A stretch of DNA of 64,000 nucleotides from positions 705,056 to 769,055 of the forward strand of contig NZ_JANQBK010000001.1 in NCBI RefSeq assembly GCF_025370105.1. The letters run 5' to 3'. Numbering within the stretch: the first letter of the stretch is position 1; each line of letters opens with the position of its first letter. The DNA is from Sphingomonas hylomeconis. Its GTDB lineage: Bacteria; Pseudomonadota; Alphaproteobacteria; Sphingomonadales; Sphingomonadaceae. The position numbers and the translations under genes were made by a program. The notes beneath the pieces were generated by a model. It did not search any database. It was not told the origin of the DNA and was given only the letters and a program-made list of their open reading frames with translations. This document shows positions 40,502 through 47,314 of this stretch, in pieces.

Positions 40502-41407
40502 TTATGTGGCTGCCTTGGCGGCGCGGATCACGTCGCGCCGTGCCCGCAAATTGGCGAACATGTAAGCGTTATGGCGCATCAGATAGCGTCGCGGCGTCGT
40601 ACCGAGAAACCGACGAGCGTCACGCAGGAAATGTGACCTGTCGAAATAGGTCGGCGCAATTTTCGAATAATCTGTGATGCAGTCGCCCAGCATCATGCGC
40701 ACCAGGGAACGGACGAAACGTGCACGGACCAGCAGCACCTTTGGCGGAAAACCGAAATAACGGATCGCGATTCGCCTTAGCGCATTCGCTTCGACTCCAA
40801 GCTGGCGGGTGGCGCTGGCGATGTCCTCGGTCTTGTCGTCGTTGATCAGGTGGGTGAGGCCAACGATCACCTCTTCATGCGGCCCCGGCGGCGACAGGCG
40901 GTCCCGCAGGAAATCGTTGAGGATGGGGCCCAGATCTTTCACAAGGTCGGCCGTACGAAGCGTTTCGACCAGCGCATGTACCGCAGCGGCCGGCATCATC
41001 GTATCGAGCGGTACAACCTGGTCGCGTACCTTGTCCGCCGACACGCTGAACAGGCGGGACCAACCAAGCGGTGATATGCCGATACCGATCGTTACACCGC
41101 CATATGAAGTGACGGCCATGGAGCGCGTCGTGGTGCCGTACAGAGAAGCCACCGGCAGAACGTATCGGCGCGGACCAAGCTGGAGCGAGATCGCTTCGGT
41201 GGCCAGAATGATGCGGATGACCGGCCACGCCGGCAGAGGATAGGTCACCGTGCCGGCGTGCACCGCTTCATCGGAGTCCTGAATGTGATAGTCGGTAATG
41301 AACGGGCGCAGATCGGGCGCCGGAAGGTCTAGTCGGAACGCGGTTCCGGGCGGTAGCCCCCACGACGCCGGATCGACACCGACCACAGAAGAACCACTCT
41401 CAATCAC
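40502..41407 (-). CDS. AraC-family transcriptional regulator
   Basis: 301 aa. The N-terminal about 200 residues are a sensing domain of the DUF6597-like type; the C-terminal AraC DNA-binding domain spans about 200-290, with the second helix-turn-helix TDYSKIAPTYFDRSHFLRDARRFLGTTPRRY. The GTG start is at 41407. Its regulon is unknown; nearest genes are the acyltransferase and FkbM genes. Confidence 0.88.
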   Translation of the reverse strand: MIESGSSVVGVDPASWGLPPGTAFRLDLPAPDLRPFITDYHIQDSDEAVHAGTVTYPLPAWPVIRIILATEAISLQLGPRRYVLPVASLYGTTTRSMAVTSYGGVTIGIGISPLGWSRLFSVSADKVRDQVVPLDTMMPAAAVHALVETLRTADLVKDLGPILNDFLRDRLSPPGPHEEVIVGLTHLINDDKTEDIASATRQLGVEANALRRIAIRYFGFPPKVLLVRARFVRSLVRMMLGDCITDYSKIAPTYFDRSHFLRDARRFLGTTPRRYLMRHNAYMFANLRARRDVIRAAKAAT

Positions 41408-41632
41408 TGTCTGTGGCTCACTTGACCTATGTTAAGACGCCTGCCTAGCAGCGGTCGGCCGCCGCCGAAAGCGCGATCTCGCCCGGGTGTGCGACGAAAC
41501 TGCCGCCTGCCCATACATTTATCGCGGCCCCTTTTGAGCTGCCGGGATCGCCGCTTTCGGCCCTGCGTGATTCAGGGCAGGGGGCGACAATATCGTTGCC
41601 GATACACGTGATATGTCGCGCAACTGCCTCGG

Positions 41633-42412
41633 TCAGGCGCGCTTGAATACCAGGCAACGGAACGACGATTCATCGATTACCAAATCGAGGCCAAGCTCCC
41701 GCAGGCGAATGATCAAATCGAGGCAGCGGTCGTTGCCGATCAAATGGGGGTGCACTTCAACGCAGATCATGCGTATTGTTCGCAACTCCTCCAAGGTGAG
41801 CAGTTCAACCTCGGCGCCCTCGACATCCATAATGATGACCGTTGGTCGCCATTCGGCGAGCAGGCCTGCCAGCGGCAAGCGTGGAACTGTAACGCGGTGA
41901 CCGCTGCCATCGGAGCGGTCACGGCCGGTAGACACCATGTCGTCGTTGACCGTAATCTCTTCCTCGCCGGGAATGTCGGTCACGAAACCGGTCAGCAGCG
42001 TCGGCGATACGCCGTTCAACTTCCATGTTTTCTCAATCAAGTCGCGCATCCGCGGGTCCGCCTCTACGGCGACCACGTTGTTGCTGCCGACGATAAGCGC
42101 GCTCGTCGCACTGATCGCGCCGATCCCGGCGCCGCACTCGAGAACGCGGTCGTCGGGGCGAAGATTTCGAACGATTGCAGCCAGTTCGGGACGCTCGTAA
42201 TTTTCACGGCGGATCGAGCGCCGCACCGTGGCGCTCAACTTGCTGTCGCGTACCGGCAGCTTCAGTCCGTTCATGGAAATGTGTTGCACGGGAAGGAGTG
42301 AGCGCACGACATAAAGCACTTCGCGGCGAACAAGGCTGGTCGACAGTCCCAATATTCGGCTACCGAATGTTCGGTGCTCGCCATAACGCAAACCTAATTT
42401 CTCGACCGACAT
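41633..42412 (-). CDS. FkbM-family methyltransferase
   Basis: 259 aa SAM-dependent O-methyltransferase. Motif I DRVLECGAGIGAISAT, the AVEADPRM acidic loop, and the family's IIMDVEGAEVELL signature near the C-terminus are clear. Such enzymes often methylate sugars of surface polysaccharides, which fits the acyltransferase in the same segment. Start ATG 42412 (MSVEKLGLRYGE). Confidence 0.88.
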   Translation of the reverse strand: MSVEKLGLRYGEHRTFGSRILGLSTSLVRREVLYVVRSLLPVQHISMNGLKLPVRDSKLSATVRRSIRRENYERPELAAIVRNLRPDDRVLECGAGIGAISATSALIVGSNNVVAVEADPRMRDLIEKTWKLNGVSPTLLTGFVTDIPGEEEITVNDDMVSTGRDRSDGSGHRVTVPRLPLAGLLAEWRPTVIIMDVEGAEVELLTLEELRTIRMICVEVHPHLIGNDRCLDLIIRLRELGLDLVIDESSFRCLVFKRA

Positions 42413-43306
42413 GCGCAACCCCTGTTTTTTGGCAGATCCTTAGAGCCACCACGGCGGCTCGCAAGCTGAATCGCGTGTTGCAACCTGCTGATTTGATAGA
42501 AATCTTGCATGTGCCGCGTGCGCACCGTCGCAATAAGCTCGAGGCACAACTAAGTCGTCGCAACCAGCAGCGCAAAGGCTGGTCGCTAAGTTATTGATGT
42601 TCATTTGGCGGTCGCGTCCTTTTGAATTAAAAGCGCGATCAACGGGGGGCAAACCGGCGAATATATCCGTGATATAGCAGGCTGCACCGCGATGTTGGGG
42701 CCGCATCTAGCTCCGCTCCGCCGGAGCAGCCCGCGTAGCCAAACGAATGCGTCACCTTTCGATCAGCCAGACGACGGAGCCACTTCACGTATTGAAGCTG
42801 ACCATGGTCGCCTCCGCACGGAAGAGATATCCAGGCGGCCGAGCGCTCGCGATTGCGACAAGCCGCTTCGGCGGCATGCGGCGCGCGCTTTCTTCCGTCG
42901 CATAGATATGCGGTTGCGTGCCTTGTTGGCCTCGCCAACTGTAACCGTCTGGCGCTGCGCCTTCGCGATCATGCCCTTACGGCATTGGCACATGTCCAGC
43001 GTCTATTCTACAACTCTGATCTGAACCGGAAGCAGGATTGCCGTCTAATCCAATCTTTCCCGTAACCTGAGCCCAAAACCCCGATCTGATCATCGGAGAC
43101 GGAGTAAAAGATTGGCCCAAAATCCGTTTAGCTCTGGGCATGTTGGGGGACGGAGTTGCCCCGCGCGCTACTCTTGCTCGCGGGGAAGGGCCATGTTTGG
43201 AGCCTTGGCAGGTGCGGCGATTTATGCCGCCGACGGTATTTAACGCGCCGCGCCATCCCAACCGTAGGTCTTCATGTGTTTCGCGTGTTGGTCATTGACC
43301 TGTAAG
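42413..43306. other. Gap without a supported gene before the prophage
   Basis: About 0.9 kb with only short, compositionally unnatural frames on both strands. No RNA gene or transposase remnant was recognised. It lies between the FkbM gene and the split tRNA. Confidence 0.5.
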
Positions 43307-43333
43307 CCGCAGAAACCTACGAAAACTGCCAGT

Positions 43334-43375
43334 GCCCCCGTAGCTCAGCCGGATAGAGCAACGGTTTCCTAAACC
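43334..43375 (+). tRNA. 5' half of tRNA-Arg(CCU), split at the anticodon loop (attachment site)
   Basis: GCCCCCGTAGCTCAGCCGGA begins the acceptor and D arms, and ACGGTTTCCTAAACC gives the anticodon stem-loop with anticodon CCU. After AAACC the match to a tRNA stops: no T arm or 3' acceptor strand follows. The dyad GGTTT-CCT-AAACC (43363-43375) is the expected crossover core of a tyrosine integrase. The integrase gene lies 55 nt further on. As seen here the tRNA is not functional. Confidence 0.8.
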
Positions 43376-43430
43376 CACAGGTGGGCAAGATTGCATATTC
43401 AGAAATTGGCGGTTTTCTGCGGGTAACAGC

Positions 43431-44519
43431 CTAGTCTGCCGCGCCAGACCGTCGCTTGTGTGCCGCTTTTTGTGCCACCCCCACCATCGCTGCCGCGGCC
43501 TGATCCGGCGTGAGATAATCAAGATAGATCTCGGTGGTCTTAACGCTGCCGTGACCGAGGATGCGCTGCAGATCGTAAATGCCGCCTCGGCCGTCGCGCA
43601 GATACTCCACCGCGAACATGTGGCGCAGGTCATGGAAGCGGAAGCGGCGATATTCGACGCCGGCGACCTTGGCCCGCTTCTCCGCCCGCCTGGTGTAGTC
43701 GCCGAAGTTCGATCCGACGTTGGTATATCGAAGAGCGGTTGGCTTCCCCTCGGCATCCTCCGCGAGATGCCAGAACACGAACGGACACGACAGGAATCGG
43801 GGCTGCCTTTGCACAATGGCGATCGCCGCGTCTGACAGCGGGACCGATCGCAAGCGTCGGCCTTTTCCGACGAAGGTGGCCGTGCGGTTCTTCACGTCAA
43901 CCTCGCCATGCTCGAGACTGGCGATCTCTTCTTGGCGCATGCCCGTCTCGCGGGCGAATAACATCAGATCGCCGAAGCGCGTACGCTCCCGGCCAATCGT
44001 CAGTTCTATCGCCTCGGGCGTAGGGAGGGTGATGGGGTCGCGCCGCTCGGGCAGACGCTGGCGGCTATAGGCCTGGGCGGCGTTGTCCTCGATCCAGCCC
44101 TCATCGATCGCGTGTGTCAGGACGCTGGATATCGCGGTGAGATCGCGCCGGATGGTGGCGTTGCTGGCGCCTTGGCGCTGTCGCCCCTTCACCAGCTCGC
44201 GAATAGTCGCACCGTCGATCTCGTGGATCGCCTTTGTCTCGATAAACGAGCGCACCTGGTTGAGACTTACAACGTAGCGGGTGAAGGTCGACGCGCCGAT
44301 CTGGCGCTCAATGCTTTCGTTCCAAGACACGACGGCTGCGGGCCAGCTAGTTGTCGCAGCAACCCCGAAGCGCGCCTGATCCTCAACCTGCTCGCGGCGG
44401 ATCCTCAGCCGTTTTTTCGCGAGCGATTCAGAACGTGTTCGTAGGCTTTCTCTGTATTCTTCGCCCCTGACCTTGAAGCGCGCCCAATAGATGCCGTTGC
44501 GTTGATAGAGGTTCGACAT
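43431..44519 (-). CDS. int: Tyrosine-type phage integrase
   Basis: 362 aa site-specific recombinase. An N-terminal SAM-like core-binding domain (about 55-150) precedes the catalytic domain with Arg in RETGMRQEEIASL, HDLRHMFA (His and second Arg), LGHGS and the nucleophile Tyr332 in TEIYLDYL. It reads toward the adjacent split tRNA-Arg, the usual int/att arrangement. It starts at ATG 44519 inside the 3' end of the excisionase-like gene. Confidence 0.95.
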   Translation of the reverse strand: MSNLYQRNGIYWARFKVRGEEYRESLRTRSESLAKKRLRIRREQVEDQARFGVAATTSWPAAVVSWNESIERQIGASTFTRYVVSLNQVRSFIETKAIHEIDGATIRELVKGRQRQGASNATIRRDLTAISSVLTHAIDEGWIEDNAAQAYSRQRLPERRDPITLPTPEAIELTIGRERTRFGDLMLFARETGMRQEEIASLEHGEVDVKNRTATFVGKGRRLRSVPLSDAAIAIVQRQPRFLSCPFVFWHLAEDAEGKPTALRYTNVGSNFGDYTRRAEKRAKVAGVEYRRFRFHDLRHMFAVEYLRDGRGGIYDLQRILGHGSVKTTEIYLDYLTPDQAAAAMVGVAQKAAHKRRSGAAD

Positions 44520-44725
44520 GGTGCCTTTGTTGCGCGGTTCACGCGATTCGACCAGCGCTGGAGATCCGCAACGATAAATAACCAGCGGCCGGCCGGCTTA
44601 GATGCCCCGGGGATCGCGCCCTGCAGAGCAAGATCTTGCAGCGTCCTGACAGGGAGCCCGGTGATTGTACGCGCGCCGGCGATGCCGACCCGCTCGGGTG
44701 GGGTGCTGACTGGCGCGCGCGACAT
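44405..44725 (-). CDS. Excisionase/AlpA-like DNA-binding protein
   Basis: 106 aa small protein with a MerR-like helix-turn-helix: GARTITGLPVRTLQDLALQG followed by the wing PAGRWLFIVADLQRW. It lies just upstream of int and overlaps it by 115 nt in another frame. The position and fold suggest a recombination directionality factor. Start ATG 44725, right after the stop of the preceding tiny gene. Confidence 0.7.
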   Translation of the reverse strand: MSRAPVSTPPERVGIAGARTITGLPVRTLQDLALQGAIPGASKPAGRWLFIVADLQRWSNRVNRATKAPCRTSINATASIGRASRSGAKNTEKAYEHVLNRSRKNG

Positions 44726-44726
44726 G

Positions 44727-44876
44727 TCAGGCAGCCAGCTCGAACCGCAGCGGCACCGGTGCGGTATCGCGGGGCGGGGCCCATGCCTGTTCGACGTACC
44801 AATCCCACGGATGGCGATCGACCTTTTCCCTCTTCGACTTGCGCGGCTTGGCAACGGTCAGCTCTCCCCCAATCAT
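44727..44876 (-). CDS. Tiny phage protein (49 aa)
   Basis: MIGGELTVAKPRKSKREKVD continues into HPWDWYVEQAWAPP, an aromatic-rich segment; family not recognised. The ATG overlaps the stop of the PAPS-reductase-like gene (ATGA) and its own stop is just before the next ATG, so it is clearly part of the operon. Confidence 0.7.
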   Translation of the reverse strand: MIGGELTVAKPRKSKREKVDRHPWDWYVEQAWAPPRDTAPVPLRFELAA

Positions 44877-46132
44877 TTCCCGACAAGCTCGCGAAAAAGG
44901 ATCGGCTGTACGGACCCATCGTTGTCAACTTGGTCAAGCCAGACGTCAGCGTTCGGTTCCTCGCCAGTCCAACCGCGTGGCCACGTCTGCAGCGCGATCA
45001 ACTCCCGAATGCGCGCCTCTTCCTCGACGTCGATAAGCACGATCCCGACGCGGCCAAGTCGATCAGCGGCCTCATTCACGGCAGCTTGAATTCCGAGAAC
45101 CCGCTCTAAGCCCATGAGCCGCGCGTCGAACGTCAGTGGCCCCATGCGCTGTTGGTTCGACTGCAGCGTGCCATCTTTGCGATATTGAAAGCCGGGTTGG
45201 CGCTTGCGATGCCGAGGGAGGCGCAACTCGAGATAGAGTTTCTTAAGCCCCAACAGCGGGGTGAGATGATCCCAGCCGGGCAATTTAAGAACCGAGGCGA
45301 GCGCACCGTCGTGCGCGATCAGATTGCAGCCAACGCAGCCGGTTCGCATATCCTCGTCACCGCCATAGCCGTCCGCGATCATACGCGTTGGCCAGGCACC
45401 GAACTCTGGCATGGGCGCGAAGATCTTCAGCCAGTCCCACACCATGCAGAGTGTCCAGTGGTCGATCGGAGCGAATGTGTCCGTTAGAGCACCGGGAAGA
45501 TCGGTCTGCAGCCAGCCTTGACCGCACTCCGCACCATTGCGCGAACAGGACAGCGAGATACGCTGATCGCGTGCGGCTGATTCCCCTCGGCGAACGCCGG
45601 TGATGGTCAATGCTCGGCCGCCGAGACGCCCAACATGCTCGGCTATCGCGGCCGTCATCGGTTCGACTTTGATCTGCGGGGTGCACCAGCGGAACGTATT
45701 GGAGGGGGGTGGGACACCTCGGCCGAACATGTAGACGAAGAAGCGCTCATCCATCGGGGCGCATACCTCAAGCACGGCGATCCCCATGGCGCGGAGCCGG
45801 GTCATCATTTCCCTCGCCGCGGCCTGCAGCGGTGGCAGCTCGACGCGCGTGTCCGCATACATGACGGTCAGCGTCTTTGGCCGCTCAAGGACGCCCAGCT
45901 CAAGCAGTGAGACGATTAGGGTTGCAACGGTCGAGCTGTCTTTCCCGCCCGAATAGGCGAGGATCCAGTGATCATATCCTGTCGCATGCGCGATCATGTT
46001 GGAGACTGTCCGCTCAACGCACTCTCCGACTGACGCGCGATGGTCACCAGAGAATAGCGATGCCTCGCCGCGTGGAATGTATTTAACGAACCGCTCGGCG
46101 ATCGCCAGCTGGCTATCGAATGCGTTCATCAT
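44873..46132 (-). CDS. Phosphoadenosine-phosphosulphate reductase / DndC-like protein
   Basis: 419 aa, longer than housekeeping PAPS reductases (about 250). The ATP-pyrophosphatase loop SGGKDSS lies at residues 61-67. Cysteines in FRWCTPQIK, SCSRNGAECG and TGCVGCN could hold an iron-sulphur cluster, as in DndC. It therefore probably activates or transfers sulphur rather than taking part in sulphate assimilation. No dndB/D/E homologue is visible next to it. The start at 46132 overlaps the upstream stop (TGATG). Confidence 0.8.
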   Translation of the reverse strand: MMNAFDSQLAIAERFVKYIPRGEASLFSGDHRASVGECVERTVSNMIAHATGYDHWILAYSGGKDSSTVATLIVSLLELGVLERPKTLTVMYADTRVELPPLQAAAREMMTRLRAMGIAVLEVCAPMDERFFVYMFGRGVPPPSNTFRWCTPQIKVEPMTAAIAEHVGRLGGRALTITGVRRGESAARDQRISLSCSRNGAECGQGWLQTDLPGALTDTFAPIDHWTLCMVWDWLKIFAPMPEFGAWPTRMIADGYGGDEDMRTGCVGCNLIAHDGALASVLKLPGWDHLTPLLGLKKLYLELRLPRHRKRQPGFQYRKDGTLQSNQQRMGPLTFDARLMGLERVLGIQAAVNEAADRLGRVGIVLIDVEEEARIRELIALQTWPRGWTGEEPNADVWLDQVDNDGSVQPILFRELVGK

Positions 46133-46320
46133 CACAGCACGCCCAGGGCGGCGCCGATCGCCGGCGTGCAGCCGGACAGATCGAGCAGGATGCCGGCCGC
46201 GCCGCCTGCGGCGACGGCGATCGCCAGCGGCCAGGCAAGCAGCGAGCGCGGGGTTGGCAGGCAGGGGCGGCACGCGGCGCAGGGACAGCGCATGGCGTGG
46301 ATCGAGGATGCTCGAGTCAT
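46132..46320 (-). CDS. Small phage membrane protein (62 aa)
   Basis: Cys-rich N-terminus (MRCPCAACRPC) then a hydrophobic stretch (SLLAWPLAIAVAAGGAAGIL) that predicts one membrane helix. Its ATG overlaps the stop of the preceding gene. Function unknown. Confidence 0.6.
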   Translation of the reverse strand: MTRASSIHAMRCPCAACRPCLPTPRSLLAWPLAIAVAAGGAAGILLDLSGCTPAIGAALGVL

Positions 46321-46487
46321 CAGCGGCTCCGATCGAATGAGGCCAGGAAGGCGATCAGCAGGAAGGGCATGGCGACGATCGTCATCAGGACGATCATCAC
46401 GGTGCGAGCGCGGCTGCGCGGTGCCGGCACAGGTTCGGCGACCGAGCGGCGAGCGGGGCGGGCGCGGGTATCGGTGACGCCGCGCAT
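46320..46487 (-). CDS. Small phage membrane protein (55 aa)
   Basis: An Arg/Pro-rich basic half (MRGVTDTRARPARRS) leads into one C-terminal membrane helix (VMIVLMTIVAMPFLLIAFLA). Its stop overlaps the next start and its ATG overlaps the GapR-like gene's stop (TGATG). Function unknown. Confidence 0.6.
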   Translation of the reverse strand: MRGVTDTRARPARRSVAEPVPAPRSRARTVMIVLMTIVAMPFLLIAFLASFDRSR

Positions 46488-46858
46488 CAGGCGAGACCCA
46501 GCGCGATCTTGTACGTTTCGAGGATGCCCTCGAATTCGTCGCGGTGATGCTTCTCCTGTCTGCGGAGAGTGAGCATCGCGCGGATCGCCTTGGTGTCGTA
46601 GCCGTTCGACTTGGCCTCAGCGAGCTTGTCGCTGATATCATCGGCGATGCCGGCCTTTTCTTCGTGCAGTCGCTCAAGCGCCTCGACAAGCAGGCGGAGC
46701 TGCTCTGCCGCGGCCTCGCCGTTGGTGATGATCGGGTCGGGAACCACGACCTTCTTCTTCTTGCCGCCCTTGGGCACGATCTGCGGCACGAAGGGCGTGG
46801 GGACATGGCGGAAGCCGCCATTGCCGTCGGGCACGGCGCGCATGGTCATGGCGTTCAT
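46487..46858 (-). CDS. DUF2312/GapR-like DNA-binding protein
   Basis: 123 aa. Residues about 45-123 match the GapR coiled-coil fold: AEQLRLLVEALERLHEEKAG, then IADDISDKLAEAKSNGYDTK and the C-terminal helix. Chromosomal GapR (about 89 aa) clamps overtwisted DNA ahead of polymerases. Here a Lys-rich N-terminal extension (KGGKKKKVVV) is added. A role in phage replication or nucleoid takeover is inferred. Confidence 0.8.
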   Translation of the reverse strand: MNAMTMRAVPDGNGGFRHVPTPFVPQIVPKGGKKKKVVVPDPIITNGEAAAEQLRLLVEALERLHEEKAGIADDISDKLAEAKSNGYDTKAIRAMLTLRRQEKHHRDEFEGILETYKIALGLA

Positions 46859-47298
46859 GACGCGAGACGTTGCGTTTGAGCGGCGCGGTCGGCGCAGCGG
46901 CTGCATTCGACCGCTGAGACGAAGTGGCAGCAGTTCGCGTCATCTTCGCAGGCATCGTGCCGGCTGCAGCCGCAGCCCCGGCAGATGACCGGGTGGCGGT
47001 CGGATGGCACTTCGCAAAGCTGGCGATATACCGCGACATCGAAACGGTAGATCTGACCAAGAGCGGCTATGGTGCCCTCGTGGCGGGCGCGAGCGCCGCT
47101 GGTTTCGAGCATTCGGACCAGCGCAAGGGAATCGTCGCGGTCTTTTGGTGCGGGTGCGAGGCGATTGGCAACCTGATCAACGGTGAGGCCGGCCGACATG
47201 CGGCGCAACTTCAGATAGGCGCCAGCCGCCAGCGGCAATTTACGGTCGGACGCCTTCCGGTCTGTGCCGGCGCGGCGTGAAAAAATGACGTGTTCCAT
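46855..47298 (-). CDS. HTH protein with Cys/His-rich C-terminus
   Basis: 147 aa. The N-terminal half has a helix-turn-helix of XRE type (GAYLKLRRMSAGLTVDQVAN). The C-terminal half carries eight closely spaced cysteines and histidines (CRGCGCSRHDACEDDANCC and CSRC), likely one or two zinc sites. Start ATG 47298. It overlaps the GapR-like gene by 4 nt. A regulatory or replication-accessory role is inferred. Confidence 0.72.
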   Translation of the reverse strand: MEHVIFSRRAGTDRKASDRKLPLAAGAYLKLRRMSAGLTVDQVANRLAPAPKDRDDSLALVRMLETSGARARHEGTIAALGQIYRFDVAVYRQLCEVPSDRHPVICRGCGCSRHDACEDDANCCHFVSAVECSRCADRAAQTQRLAS

Positions 47299-47314
47299 CG
47301 CTTCGATTCCTTCT

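Noticed and set aside
42639..43024. Overlapping 99- and 110-codon frames before the prophage
   Set aside because: Unnatural composition on both strands and no start signals.
43259..43269. AACCGTAGGTC, resembling the tRNA-Arg variable region, left of the split tRNA
   Set aside because: Only 11 nt, no T arm or acceptor strand follows, and the host's intact tRNA sequence is not available here for comparison.
44873..46132. Reading this gene as an assimilatory PAPS reductase (cysH)
   Set aside because: About 170 residues longer, different Cys pattern, and in a phage operon with no sulphate-assimilation genes.
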